This document shows positions 50,368 through 61,500 of a stretch of DNA of 64,000 nucleotides, one piece after another. Source of the DNA: Stenopsyche tienmushanensis. Taxonomy: Eukaryota > Arthropoda > Insecta > Trichoptera > Stenopsychidae. The translations under genes were made by a program, and so were the position numbers. Each line of letters starts with the position of its first letter. Positions within the stretch are counted from its first letter, which is position 1. The DNA is taken from the NCBI GenBank assembly GCA_008973525.1, contig WACJ01000226.1, forward strand, positions 310,001 through 374,000. The letters are read 5' to 3'. The notes under the pieces were generated by a model that made no database searches, was not told the origin of the DNA, and saw only the letters and a program-made list of their open reading frames with translations.

Positions 50368-50673
50368 TTATTATAAATATAAACAAACATACAAACATTG
50401 ATTTTTATATATAAAATCTACTGTAAGTTAATTGTACTATACTTATATTATTTGTGAAAGTGTAAACAATAAGTTGGCAAAGTTTAATTGCAATCGAATG
50501 AACGGTATGGCAGCGCATTAAATACGAACAAACAAACATCAATTTTTATATATTAAGACTATGCTTATATTACTCGCGAAATCTTTAACAATAAGTGGAT
50601 TAAGTTTTATTGCAATATGATGAACAGTATGGTAGCGCATTTCAAACGAACAAAACCCAATTCATTTTTATTA
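50368..50673 (+). repeat. Tandem-dimer interspersed repeat, copy 5
   Basis: Both units present, from ATAAATATAAACAAACATAC to AACCCAATTCATTTTTATTA. Confidence 0.75.
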
Positions 50674-50787
50674 GATAAATGTAATTATTGTTGCAATTTC
50701 AATCACTCACTCAAGGGCGTCCCTTCGCGACAGGATAAACCTGGATTGAGACGATTGATCAGATTTGTTGATACGGGGAAAATTTGT

Positions 50788-50870
50788 TTCCGCGATCTGG
50801 ATTTGAACCCGAATCTTTTATAATATGAGTCCAGGATCTAAGCCAAATTTTGTCGCAAGACGTTAGGATA
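50788..50870 (-). ncRNA. Candidate tRNA-derived SINE head
   Basis: On the minus strand TTGGCTTAGATCCTGGAC (A-box-like TGGCTTAGATC) is followed about 30 bases later by TTCGGGTTCAAATCCAG, which contains a canonical pol III B box (GGTTCAAATCC). A related arrangement occurs at 29755-29830. The arms do not form a good cloverleaf, so it is a SINE relic rather than a functional tRNA gene. Confidence 0.4.
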
Positions 50871-51202
50871 TATACAATTATATTTCTCGCAACAATATCG
50901 CATTAATTTTTAAGAAGTACTCCATTATTTATGGTGTGGGAACAACCACCATAAAATAACTTATTATCTGCGGTGCATCTTGCACCGCAAACTGCCGACT
51001 ATTCTTCACGAGCTCTTGAAGACTGTCGTGGCGAATGAAGTTTACTAATCACGAGACAATTTCACATCCAATTAAGCACAGGCAATCGTGCTAGTTTGAG
51101 ATAAAATTGATGACGAAATATGGTCTAATGCTTTCTTCGCCATCAATAGCGTGGCTAATTGTGTTCAACGTGTCTTATAAATTTGCATTTATTTATTTGC
51201 AG

Positions 51203-51415
51203 TCTTGAACGTGGCTGCAGGAAAGGCTCCCATGCAATCCACCACCGACCAAGGAGCCGCTCCTCAGCGAGCTGTGGATGGAAGCACTTCAGAGTTCTTC
51301 AGCGCCGATACTTGCACCCTCACAAAGCCCGAAGCCGAACCATGGTGGTATGTCAATCTCCTGGAACCCTACATGGCGCAGCTGGTCCGTCTGGATTTTG
51401 GAAAACCTTGTTGTG
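51203..51415 (+). CDS. fw: Furrowed-like receptor, first half of FTP (F5/8 type C, fucolectin-like) domain
   Basis: A phase 1-1 exon of 213 bases after a TTTATTTGCAG acceptor and before a GTAACT donor. It reads NVAAGKAPMQSTT, then RAVDG, then a Cys, then EPWWYVNL and VRLDFGKPCC. These are the hallmarks of the eel fucolectin/tachylectin-4/pentraxin-1 (FTP) family: N-terminal NVA-GK-QS, AVDG, and the PWW-V-L core. Family members bind fucose-type glycans extracellularly. Sugar binding by this copy is not shown. The domain finishes in the next exon. Coding base composition is clearly more GC-rich than the flanking intron. Confidence 0.93.
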
Positions 51416-52456
51416 GTAACTATACACTTTAAAATGATTTTTTTTCTACATAACATGGATGAGAATCAAATGCTGCCAAAGCCTTTTGCTTTCTAACTCT
51501 AACAATGCGCCTTTAAATTATAGAAAGTTTATTTGTGATTACATTAAACATGTAAATCTTAATCTAGTACGTTACATTCTAGATTGTGCATTTTCGCATT
51601 TCACATAAAGTCCGATAATCATTTTTATTTAAAAGCATTTGAACATTCATATTAAATATATAATAGGTAAAGCGGAAAGAAATGTCATTTTTTTGTTATT
51701 TGGCGAAAAACATCATTTTAATAAAAGTTGTTTAAATATTACTCAATTAAATAATTTTTATTGTTATTTATAATCGCTCTTCATAGATTAGGTAGCTTTT
51801 TCATGCCTCTTTCGTAAAATTCGGCCGGTTTTCCACTAAAATAAGAATGCAAATGATTTTTCACTTGTTCCACAGAAGTCAATTTTTTATCGCGAAGCGA
51901 ATGTTCTAATGACTTGAAAATATGATAGTCTGAAGGTGCAATGTCAGGTGAATACGGTGGATATTGCAACACTTCCAAATCCAGCTCCCTTATTTTGTTC
52001 TGCGTAATCCTTGCTGCGTGTGGTCTTGCATTATCATGCTGTAATATTCTTATTTGGTTGTTAACTACCACTGATCGCTTTTTGAGCATCTCCGCTTTTA
52101 AACTAATTGTGCACAGTATAGCTCTGCTGTGACAGTTTGTCCAGGTTTTAATAATTCGTAGTGAATTACGCCAAAAAATCCCACCAAATACAAAGGAGGA
52201 CCTTTTCAAGGATAATGACGGTTGAGGGATAGAACCAGGCACTTCATTTGAATAAAGCCACTATTTTTCCTTCTCAAGCTGTTGTAGAGGACCCACTTAT
52301 CATCTTCAGTAACGATCCTTTTAAAAAATGGATCGGTTTCATACCTGGACAATAGCAATGAACAAATAGTTATCCGTTGTTCCAAGAGATCGTCCTGATT
52401 TTGGTTTATTTTTCAAATCTCTGTCGTCACTTTTGAATTTTTTGAACCATCTATGG

Positions 52457-53231
52457 CAGTGGTTCCTAACCTGGGGGGAATTACCCCCCGAGGGGTAAAA
52501 TGGCTTTTCTGCGGGGGTAATGACAATATTAATTTTCAGTATGTAGATATAATAATAAAATGACAGATGAGCGTCATATGGCTTGCACTCTCTTCCAAGA
52601 AGTCTCTCACTATGTTCTAATGCCTTTCTAGTAATCCTTCTCACAAGGAGAGGGATGAAGAGACGAGAGACGGAAACGATACAGTTTCAACCTATTCGAG
52701 CACTAATTTGCACTTTCGCATTTGTGACAGTATTTTAAGTGAAATGACTTCTGCTTCTGGAAAAAAGCGCTTGTATAAAGAAGCATTTCTACAATGGGGT
52801 TTCATGAATATTGTTGACAGGAATATGGAAAAGCCTCAGTGTGTTATATGTAATAAAGTTCTTGATATAGAGAACATGAAACCGAGCAAACTTAAAGAAC
52901 ATTTCGAGAATGTTCACAAGGAGTTGGCAGGTAAAGAATTCGATTTTTGATTTCTTAAAAAAAAGAGTGTTCGCAATTGGACTAAACCTAAAACTAAAAA
53001 AAAACTTGCAAATGCAAAACAATTTCAACTTTCACATTAACCATCATTAAATTAATGAAGGGAGTATGTTAAAATTGTAATTTCCTATAGTTTTGTGCAA
53101 TTTCTTGATAAATAAAGGCTATTTATATGTATTATATATGTTTTTTTTTTCAACAAAATTTTAAAGGGGGGTAAAATCAGTTTCCCTGATAGGTTTAGGG
53201 GTAATGAGACTAAAAAGGTTAGGAAACACTG
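52457..53231 (+). mobile_element. hAT element remnant with BED finger, nested in mariner
   Basis: The ends CAGTGGTTCCTAACCT and AGGTTAGGAAACACTG are inverted with one mismatch. An exact 8-bp target duplication ATCTATGG flanks it (52449-52456 and 53232-53239), the hAT signature. A frame at 52744-52950 codes for KKRLYKEAFLQWGF and then CVICNKVLDIENMKPSKLKE and HFENVH, a C2HC BED zinc finger as found at the start of ZBED-type hAT transposases. The catalytic domain is missing. Confidence 0.95.
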
Positions 53232-53306
53232 ATCTATGGCTTTTTCGAATATTCAATATGTTGCCTATGTATCACAGATGCTCTGGGTAGCTTCTTTTGC
53301 TTTTAA

Positions 53307-53332
53307 TCCTTTACTTACTTACTTACTTACTT
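53307..53332. repeat. (TTAC)n short tandem repeat
   Basis: Five TTAC units in a row inside the mariner element. Confidence 0.8.
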
Positions 53333-53570
53333 AATTAATATTTGAAAAAGTAAGACGAATAACAGAGCTTCAAAATGACACTAACTTTTACATATTCACT
53401 TGACAGCAACCCGAAGCAAATTGACGGCAAAGACGCAACCAAAAAAAATGACATTTCTTTCCGCTTTATCTAATATATATTTATTGATTGAATTTGCATG
53501 TGGATGATCCTTTATTTAAATTCATTGATGATTTGTATAGATCATTTTTTTTAACATACATATTTTCCAG

Positions 53571-54021
53571 GAGCCAATAAACCAGCAGCGATTGTCGTGA
53601 GGGTCGGCAACAATCGTCCTGATCTCGGAACAAATCCGATATGTAATCGATTCACCGGCTTTGTGGAGGAAGGTCAACCTCTATTCCTGCCTTGTAATCC
53701 TCCGATGCCAGGAGCCTTCGTCAGCGTTCATCTGGAGGTTTCGTCTTCCAGCAAAATATCAACGCCTAGTCAGCTGTCCATATGCGAAGCTTTCGTCTAT
53801 ACAGATCAGGCTTTACCCATTGAACGCTGTCCACAATTTCGAGACCAACCACCCGGGAGTACTGCAACATACAATGGAAAATGCTACGTCTTTTATAATC
53901 GACAGCCTTTGAGCTTCAGGGAAGCTCTCGCTTTTTGTCGAGCCCGCGGCGGGACCCTCGTCGACGAAAGCAATCCAGCCCTGCAGGGCTTCATCAGCTG
54001 GGAGCTTTGGCGTAGGCACAG
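53571..54021 (+). CDS. fw: Furrowed-like receptor, end of FTP domain and first half of C-type lectin domain
   Basis: An exon of 451 bases, phase 1 in and phase 2 out, with acceptor TATTTTCCAG and donor AG|GTTAGA. Residues 132-211 finish the FTP fold, including ICEAFVYTD at the last strand. From residue 218 a C-type lectin domain begins: CPQF, YNGKCYVFY, the helix FREALAFCRARGGTLV, then FISWELWRRH. The first conserved lectin cysteines are present. The lectin domain is split by the following phase 2 intron. A mariner/hAT nest ends only about 100 bp upstream of this exon. Confidence 0.93.
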
Positions 54022-56046
54022 GTTAGAAGACAGCTAATATTGGGACACAGCATTTCTTACACCACAAATTGAAAGGGAAAGCATCCAAATTTAGAAAAAA
54101 AATCCTATGGCTGTAAATACTTGTTTAAGTACCGATTAATAGACAAAAATATTCGTGTATATTCGACGTACAGTTATACGATTTGCTCTTGCAACTGTAT
54201 TAACTGTACTTGGATATTCGGACTCATTTTTACTGAACATGAATATTCGATGATGACGACGATGATAAATGTCTACGTATTTACGAGGATCATTTGAAAA
54301 ATTCACGACTTGATATATCTGAAGCTTTTGTTGCGTTGTATTACTATAAATCAAGGGCTTCCATCGTTAACAAAATCATCCCTTAAGTTTATATTATCCG
54401 ATTTGAATTTCAAGTACTAATATTGGCATCTGTTGACTGTTACCACTTCATCATAAACATCTTTAAATTAGCTTTATTTACTAGCATTTAAAAAAAAACA
54501 GCATACAATGCTGGATGTGAACAACAATAAAAAAATCTGTTACACAATTTTTTTTAAAAAAAAAAAAAGCTAGCAAGTATCTAACTTAACGTCCCATCCC
54601 CGAGAAATCCAATTATATATTATAAATGGAATTTATTAAAAATACTATTATAAAGTATGTTTTAAAGTAATATACAAAAATAGTCCCAAAAGTACCCGAC
54701 CTAACGTATAGATGGCGGTTACTCTTGTAAAAAAAATACTATGATAGAAAGTGTCTAGACGCTTCGTTGTTTCATTCCGCAAACAAATCCCGCAACAAGC
54801 CCTAAAAGAGGATGGAGTGGCTATAAACCTTGTATGCTCAATCGGTCAACTTTTCGGATCGCTGATATGACGAATGAGCGACTCGGGATCGGATGCCACA
54901 CCTGAACATAACGATAGCGAAGAAAAAAGAGATTATACAACTTAGTATATATTATAAAAACGAACAGAATCAATCAGTGTTGGTTCATGTAAAGTTAGAA
55001 TGGTTGAATAAAATAAAAAACCACGTGTAACTCTCGACCGGGTCGGTATTTTTCGCTTTGCGCCCCAAGTCGAAAACTTTTTAAATGATCCTCGAACTAT
55101 ATGAGCAAGTATTTAAATCCACAAGATTTTTCAGACATTCGATCAAATTTCGGCTAGGTTATTTTTCTTTTAAATCCGCAACTGCAGATATGAATTAAAA
55201 CCGGTTTTCTCACATTTTGGACGCATCATATACTTTTTATCAAGCTATTGTACATACGACTAATATTTATTATCGAGATTTTTCACAGAGCTGTTTAAAA
55301 AACATTCGGTACCCAATGATTGTTGCACTATTTTCTGCGTATTATGCTGCGAGATTTGTATGTTTTGCCACTTTTTAGCACAGGGTACGTCCCGCAGAGA
55401 TTGAGCGATCTATTTGATAAATGTGTCTCCAAGCCAAACAAACCAACAGCTTCTCACACGCCCGCACACACGTCAACACACATGTGCATGGCCATGCAAT
55501 TGCTTACACTCCTATACACACATTTCATTGGTGGCGATTTTTATTGTTTTTGCATTATTGTGTATTTAAATGATCATGCGTTCAGCGATATTTTTAAAGT
55601 TGTTTATAAAAATAGTATCAATTCGTTCAATATAATTCTCTTTGAATCATAATTTTAATGTCACTACATGACTTTGTAATATGGCTTATTCGAAAAAATA
55701 TTATATCATAAGTTAACATTTAAGATTAAAAAAATATAAAACTGATTGGAGATACCAATTAACAAGCGCAGCGAGTGTTTTTTGTTGTTTTTAAAGCGTT
55801 CCCACAGAAACACAGCCGATATACCATAAACAACAGACGACAATAACGATGTAGTTAGGATTTAATTAATATGATAAAAGTATAAATTCAATCAATTAAT
55901 GCATACCCCTGTTTCACATGATGAGATTGTAATTTGTTTGGGTTAGGATTACAAAATAAATATTTATAGTGTTGTGATTCAAAGTTAAGCCCACATTGTT
56001 GTGTAAATAAATATTGATATTTTATCGGTTGATAATGCATTTTCAG
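54022..56046 (+). other. Intron inside the C-type lectin domain
   Basis: A phase 2 intron of 2.0 kb. It contains a reverse-sense copy of the GATCTTACAGATCATAG repeat at 54570-54925 and a piece (55010-55080, CGGGTCGGTATTTTTCG then GCGCCCCAAG) that matches 61180-61225. The frame at 55320-55652 has no recognised domain. Confidence 0.6.
54570..54925 (+). repeat. GATCTTACAGATCATAG-family repeat, copy 3
   Basis: Shares TAGTCCCAAAAGTACCCGAC, GTGTCTAGACGCTTCGTTG, AAGCCCTAAAAGAG and CGCTGATATGACGAATGAGC with the reverse of 24930-25310. The palindromic motif itself is lost in this copy. Confidence 0.6.
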
Positions 56047-56255
56047 AAATGATGTAAGTAGTCAGTATTGGATGGGAGCCGTTCGGGACCAGAATGACCG
56101 CAACAATTGGAAGTGGTTGAACGGGGAAGACGTCACCGTCTCCTTCTGGAATTTACCTGGTGGAAATGAAGACTGTGCCAGATACGACGGTAGTAAAGGC
56201 TGGCTCTGGTCCGATACGAACTGTCTGACCAGCTTGAATTTCATTTGCCAGCACA
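56047..56255 (+). CDS. fw: Furrowed-like receptor, second half of C-type lectin domain
   Basis: An exon of 209 bases, phase 2 in and phase 1 out; the acceptor is TTTTCAG and the donor A|GTAAGT. It supplies YWMGAVRD, WKWLNGEDV, FWNLPGGNEDC, WLWSDTNC and NFICQH, which are the second part of a C-type lectin fold with its last cysteines. The NEDC motif matches the selectin lectin domain. The usual EPN (or QPD) loop is replaced by LPGG, and WND is replaced by WSD, so the standard calcium/sugar site is only partly kept. The fold is certain; sugar binding is doubtful. Confidence 0.93.
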
Positions 56256-56898
56256 GTAAGTTTGATTGCCATCACCTTTTTCTCATCGCAGTATGTCAAT
56301 ATTGAAGATCTATATGCCATTTAGCCTTCAAGTCACCGTATAATTTCTTATAAATTGATCACCTATTTTGGGGAAGAAGGACTATCCATATATCTTGTTG
56401 CAGAAATATGGATGCAAAAAACCCTAGGTTACAATTTCGCGTTGATCACTTTTATCTTATTAATTATGATGATTAAGTTATAACTAAATCTAAAGCTTCG
56501 TGTCTTGTTCAGATTAAAAATGCATATATTTCATCAGCATTGACCAACTTTTAATATTTATCCATGCATGCCTTGCGATTTACTTGATGAAGTAAGCAAT
56601 GCTAGGATTGCTCTTTGTCGATTTTTGTGATTAATTTCTCATAAAATGCATTAGAAAAGAGTGTATCATTCGTTGTTTTCACTTTGTCTTATAGAAGATG
56701 ATGTACTCATTTTAACACCACTAATTGAAATCATCCACGAATTGCATTTTGCGGACTGAACATTTTGCAAGCGTTGCATCTTTGAACACTTTCATTCCCT
56801 GCTTTAATCGAATCATGCTTACATGCTCTTCGAATATTTTTAGAATTTGTGGCGAAAGTTTCGCATGCCTTTTTTTTAGTCAATATGTTTTTTTACAG

Positions 56899-57075
56899 AA
56901 CCAAAAGCATGCGGTAGACCAGAACAGCCTCCGAATTCGACAATGACTGCACCCAATTTCGACGTTGGAGCAAACGTAGAATATACCTGCGACAGTGGAC
57001 ATTTATTGGTGGGTCCGACTACGAGAACTTGTCTCGACACTGGATTTTACAATGAATTTCCTCCTGTCTGCAAAA
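56899..57075 (+). CDS. fw: Furrowed-like receptor, sushi/CCP domain after the lectin
   Basis: A phase 1-1 exon of 177 bases. Four cysteines occur in ACGRPEQPP, EYTCDSGHLLVG, TRTC and PPVC, with aromatic and Gly spacing typical of sushi domains. The usual Trp between the last two cysteines is replaced (GFYNEFPPVC). One possible N-glycosylation site, NST, is near the start. Acceptor TTTTTTACAG, donor A|GTAATT. Confidence 0.92.
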
Positions 57076-57150
57076 GTAATTAAAACACAAATAAACCAAT
57101 ATATTTATCAGCGAAGAAGACAGTTAATTAACTCCGTTGGATGATTTTAG

Positions 57151-57330
57151 GGATAGAATGTGGCTATCCAGCCGACATTCCGAACGGCGGTTATCAACTC
57201 ATAAATGGCAGTGTTGGTTACCTTAGCCAAGTTGTATACACTTGTGAAGAAGGCTATGAAATCATTGGAAGATCAAAATTGACATGCGACATTGATGAAC
57301 GATGGAATGGTCCACCACCAAGATGTGAAG
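57151..57330 (+). CDS. fw: Furrowed-like receptor, sushi/CCP domain
   Basis: A phase 1-1 exon of 180 bases, only 75 bases after the previous exon. It has the full sushi pattern: ECGYPADIPNGGY, VVYTCEEGYEIIG, LTC, ERWNGPPPRCE. There is one possible N-glycosylation site, NGS. Acceptor ATGATTTTAG, donor G|GTAAAT. An extracellular stalk module. Confidence 0.95.
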
Positions 57331-58985
57331 GTAAATTAACGAACAATCTACCAAAAACACAACTTCTTTATAAAGCGTTATTCAAGGCTGAAATTGTGTT
57401 ATAGCTGCTTACAATAATATTATATGTATTATAATGTTGCGTTTTAACCCCTCGCTGTCTCCTGGAGCTCGCAATCTTATCAGTATCGATGGGGCTCCGC
57501 AGCCTCGACACGGCATAGCAGCATACGACACAATCCTTTATTTTAATTCCATTAAAAACGGCCCGCTTTGGCGACCAAAATCAATATTTAATGGGATAAA
57601 TTAAAATTATATATAAATAAACGCACAATATTCTCATGCTACAATACTTAATATTAAAATGCTTTAAAAGTTGCAATACTTCAATCATGCTCCCGCGCTA
57701 CAACTTTAACAACGTCCAGAAACCTCTAGCCACCTTGTAGCGAAATTATTAATATACTAATTAATATTAACATCCGCAACGTTGAAAGCTTGATAGGCTG
57801 TAGCTTTCATGATTTACGTTGTATAAAAACTGACCGAAACAAAAATTAGATTTATAAACATGGGTGCAAAATTTCAGTCGCTGCCTCTTGTACTATTTCG
57901 CAGTTGATGAAAAATTCCTTCATTGTGATGTATTTACTACAACTCAACTCCAATAATGGTGTGGTTTTTAAATCACTTTTTCATGTGGTGTACCAAATAC
58001 ATATCATCGGAGCGTGCGGGTGTTTTTAGCACAGTAAGGGAAAGGTTAGCTAATTACCAGATCTCTCAGATCAAGTTTTAGCAATCTCATTTTATTGTTT
58101 AAACCGCTAATGACAGTGCACTGATTTTTAACTATATAAAATAAAATTTATTATTATATAATGTCAATCATAATCACTTTTTGAACTGAAAAATCAGGAA
58201 TATATTAAGATAGATCGGGTATATAAGACGTGCTAAGAGCCAAAGAGGATCGTTTGAAATTTGAGTTCAGTTTAGTGAGTCCTGTCTTCGAAGAATTTCC
58301 CTTTGAGTCTTGTGATCCGACCGAACGTCTTGGCCGCGGAAAGATCAACCAGGTCTGAAAGTCCTGCAAGACCCCGCCTCCCTTATTTTCCAACTTCCAA
58401 TGGAAATTAACTGATAGTGAACGGATCAAAGGAGGTCATCCGTTTGAAAATGTAAGCTCAGAGGAGGGGTACGATTACGGGGTTGCGCCTGGCGTCCACG
58501 TTTCAATATCAAAAAATATTTTTATATTGTCATATACTATTTTTATTATACGCAATGATTACGGAATCCAATCCCGGGATCCCGGACAGCTTTAGGTACT
58601 CATGATTACGTTTACTAAATTAACCTTTCCCTACCGGTGATGTATTTACTACACCTCGACTCTAATAATGAGAATATCGATATGAAATATAATAGATACG
58701 GGACTCAGAATTTTTGTATTTATCTGTAATACAACTACGAATCACATCAAAGTATTATAGTATATAAGTATTCATCTGCATCGACGGAAATAAATAATTT
58801 GTCGAGAAATCGGGAATTTTGCGAGTTTTACTCCTTGTCTCAGCAAAATTAGGGATGGTCTAATGCAATCCCGAAATCGAAATTTTGGCTCGGGATTGGA
58901 TTCCCTAGTAATGATTGACAAATTTTAAGTTATTCGTTACTACTTCAATAATTGTTACTTATGCGAAATTTTGTCTCTTTTTAAG
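57331..58985 (+). other. Intron between second and third post-lectin sushi exons
   Basis: 1.65 kb, phase 1. It holds copy 6 of the CCCGGGATT repeat. I searched it by eye for additional sushi cysteine patterns and saw none. Confidence 0.6.
58618..58915 (+). mobile_element. CCCGGGATT-type repeat, copy 6 (partial)
   Basis: It starts at the TTAACCTTTCCCTACCGGTG core and ends TTGGCTCGGGATTGGATTCC. The left third of the family is missing; only 70 bases separate it from the next sushi exon. Confidence 0.75.
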
Positions 58986-59165
58986 CTATTCAATGCGAGA
59001 CACCTCCTCAGATTCCAAACGGAAAATATGCTTCAAATGTTAATGACACTTCTTTCGGGTCCGTCATTGAATACTTTTGCTTGAGAGGATTTAGTCTGCA
59101 AGGATCTAAGCGCGCCGTGTGCTTGGCTACTGGTCAATGGGACAATCCACCGCCTGTCTGCAAAG
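58986..59165 (+). CDS. fw: Furrowed-like receptor, last sushi/CCP domain before the stalk
   Basis: A phase 1-1 exon of 180 bases: QCETPPQIPNGKY, EYFCLRGFSLQG, AVC, GQWDNPPPVCK. This is a complete four-Cys sushi module with the conserved Trp and a possible N-glycosylation site, NDTS. Acceptor CTTTTTAAG, donor G|GTAAGC. Only 71 bases of intron separate it from the stalk/transmembrane exon. Confidence 0.95.
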
Positions 59166-59236
59166 GTAAGCCCCGTGCAAACTAATATTGAACGATTTTG
59201 ATGAATTAAGCTTAAAATTGATTTCTTGTTTTTCAG

Positions 59237-59708
59237 CTGAAGAAGTCATAATAATACCCACCACAATCGCCACGTCCACCATTCAAAGATCGACCAAACC
59301 CCTTTCTACGAGAGTTTTCACCAGACCGACTAGACCGACGTACTCCCCAAAGACCACGTTCAGCACAATAATTACTGAAACCGAAACCACCACCACCCCG
59401 GAAGAGACGAGACCTACCAAAAAAATTATAAGCCGACCGATAACCACCGACAACGACGCAAGCAAAAGTGGAACCTCTCACATTCCACACATAATAGTCG
59501 CATCCCACCCTCAAGAAAAGCACATAATCGGCTCCAACAACAACATCGGGCCTGATCAAATTCCAAGAGTGAATATACCATTGTCCGTAGACGGCGAAAA
59601 GACCCTGGGCGCCAAATTCAACACCGGTGCAATAATCGCTTTGGGCGCTTTTGGTGGTTTTGTATTTTTGGCCGCCATCGTGACCACGATCGTGATACTA
59701 GTACGAAG
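59237..59708 (+). CDS. fw: Furrowed-like receptor, Thr/Pro-rich stalk and transmembrane helix
   Basis: An exon of 472 bases, phase 1 in and phase 2 out, with acceptor TTGTTTTTCAG and donor AG|GTAAAT. Residues 531-610 are rich in Thr, Pro, Ser and basic residues (for example ETETTTTPEETRP), a likely O-glycosylated mucin-like stalk. Residues 661-685 form one hydrophobic helix (GAIIALGAFGGFVFLAAIV and on) followed by RR, a stop-transfer signal that places the C-terminus in the cytoplasm. The long open frame on the opposite strand is a shadow of the Thr-codon repeat. Confidence 0.93.
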
Positions 59709-60702
59709 GTAAATTGAAAAATCTCCAATATGTTAATCCTATTTTTCTATGGTCTTAACTTTATTTCTGCAGATCTTTTACCCTGTTCGTTGGAATTAAT
59801 CTCATGATCGTTTACTCGTCAAGTATACGGCATCATTCTTTTCATTTATCCTTAGCACGGTCTGGGTATCGCTGATTGTTGGTCCAAATGCGACCGAAAT
59901 TCCATCGAATCAACTCTTCGATATCAATCTGAGACGAATAATCTTTATTTGGCAATCCAGCACGCTAATCTTTTCCAACTTTCTATATGAGATTATTCAT
60001 TGAATGAGGTTGGATAGGAAAATAGACGTTAAATATCAAGTCAATCAATCAAATCTTTAAACAAAATCTATATAAAATTCCTAAATAACTCAAACTTGAA
60101 GGCATATATTATCTTTCTATAAATGCAGAAATGGCAAGAACACCAAGTATGATATTTTTAGCAATTAAAAAATAGTCCCAAGTCATCCTGAACAATCTTA
60201 AATAGCCTCTTTTTATTACTACAATACTTGAGGATGTTTCTATCGTTCTATTTTCATACTTTACATGCATTTTGTCCGTCAATCTTAGCAAAATCTTTAG
60301 CATTTCAAAGTCACGGCACTTTTATATATCTTCAAATCTTCCTACATCAAGTTGCCAATCAAACTTCAATAGATCGACCGTAATTTTGTCTATTGTTGTA
60401 AAATTTGGCAAGAAATCAAGCCTTTGAACCGAAACTGTACGAAAGCCGATTACCGATAAAACCGTTATTTTGATCGGAGCAAATCACCCGAAAGTGAACC
60501 GATTCGAAAATATCGGTTTTATCGGTTAGGTGCACGTTATACGCGAAAGAAAATTTGCTTGATTTTAGAATTTATTTGATTGTATTAAATTAATTATTGA
60601 TAAATTTTACTCCAAAAAAGTAATTTATTTACGCGAAAACCTTAAAAATTTAGGTATATCCAATCAACAATATTATAGTGAGAAAATTCGAGATAATCTG
60701 AT

Positions 60703-61161
60703 TTAACCCATTGACGCACAGCTACCGCCAAATACCGTCATGCGTCAGCAGATAATACCTACTTATTGCGCCAAGTAAGTCTATGTATACCGTCTTCGCC
60801 GGCACTTCAAATCTTATCTCACATCGACGTTGCCAGTTGGGTGGTGACGCGTAGGAAACGGGAGGAGTCGTCGGATAGCCTTGACTGCAGGATGACGTCC
60901 TTCCCGCAGCCTCTCTGTCGTGTATAATAAAGAGGTTATCAAAGCAGTCTTTATGTTCGACATCCGTCTACCTCATCCTATCCGCTCGGTTACATAACGG
61001 TCTGAGAGGAGAAGGGCGCCACCCGGGGACTGCCCGATAGAATCGAAGACAATATGTAGACTTATCTGGCGCAATAAGCAAGTAGTATGCAAACAAAGAC
61101 ACAGGTGTACCCCATGCAAGATACCAAAAATGACTGCATAATACTACCATCAATAGGTTAA
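60703..61161. mobile_element. TTAA-bounded element with GC-rich centre
   Basis: The left end is TTAACCCATTGACGCAC, the right end ACCATCAATAGGTTAA. Subterminal TTATTGCGCCAAGTAAG and CTGGCGCAATAAGCAAG are inverted. Ends are imperfect, as in an old piggyBac-like MITE. The GC-rich centre (about 60830-61060) carries GTATAATAAAGAGG and could be a later insertion such as a solo LTR. Confidence 0.5.
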
Positions 61162-61289
61162 TCAAGTAAAGTAAAAACCGCATGCAACTCTCAATCGGGT
61201 CGGTATTCTGCATTTTGCGCCCCAAGCCCAGTTGCGCCCGTGGCAGGCGCCTGCTTTGCCACGCCCCAGTTACGGCCCTAGTATTCATT

Positions 61290-61500
61290 CAATAATACTA
61301 TAATCTTTGTTCCGTGTCAAATCAAACTCCAGCTTGCAATTTTAAGTCATTATTATTTACATTGTTTAGATTATCTATAAAATTTGCCAAATATCCAGAC
61401 TGGGACATCCAGAATTCAATTTGTTTCCTAGTATTAGGTATTACAAGCTGGGACTCCCAAACTTACAGCCAATAAGCATCAAGTCAATAACTAATTATTA
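61290..61500 (+). repeat. Interspersed repeat shared with 20244-20440
   Basis: TAATACTATAATCTTTG, TTCAATTTGTTTCCTAG, GGGACTCCCAAACTTACAG, AAGCATCAAGTCAATAA. Confidence 0.5.

Larger units (their letters stand above)
2065..51202 (+). other. Giant intron of the furrowed-like gene, about 49 kb, repeat-filled
   Basis: It is bounded by a G|GTAAGT donor and a TTATTTGCAG acceptor, both phase 1. I saw no host exon inside that has both domain sense and splice sites. Recognisable content is decayed transposons of at least eight families, listed separately, plus one histone-like pseudogene. An undetected short exon or a nested non-coding gene cannot be excluded. Confidence 0.7.
51665..53472 (-). mobile_element. 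mariner element (third family), interrupted by a hAT insertion
   Basis: Ends AGGTAAAGCGGAAAGAAATG (left) and CATTTCTTTCCGCTTTATCT (right) are inverted copies with one mismatch. The minus-strand frame 52242-51781 reads LQHDNARPH, then SPDIAPSDYHIF with DD34D spacing, then FSGKPAEFYERG, a mariner transposase C-terminus. WFKKFKSDDRDLKNKPKSGR (52380-52450) is the DNA-binding linker. It is interrupted by a 775-bp hAT element at 52457-53231. About 1.0 kb of mariner remains. Confidence 0.92.

Noticed and set aside
55320..55652. 110-codon frame in the lectin intron as a missed exon
   Set aside because: No in-phase acceptor and donor pair, no domain, and the two lectin halves join perfectly without it.
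59233..59559. 108-codon minus-strand frame
   Set aside because: Shadow of the Thr/Pro-rich stalk exon; the plus strand has domains and splice sites.
60968..61288. 106-codon minus-strand frame with a hydrophobic stretch
   Set aside because: It runs across the end of a TTAA element into another repeat, so it is not one gene.
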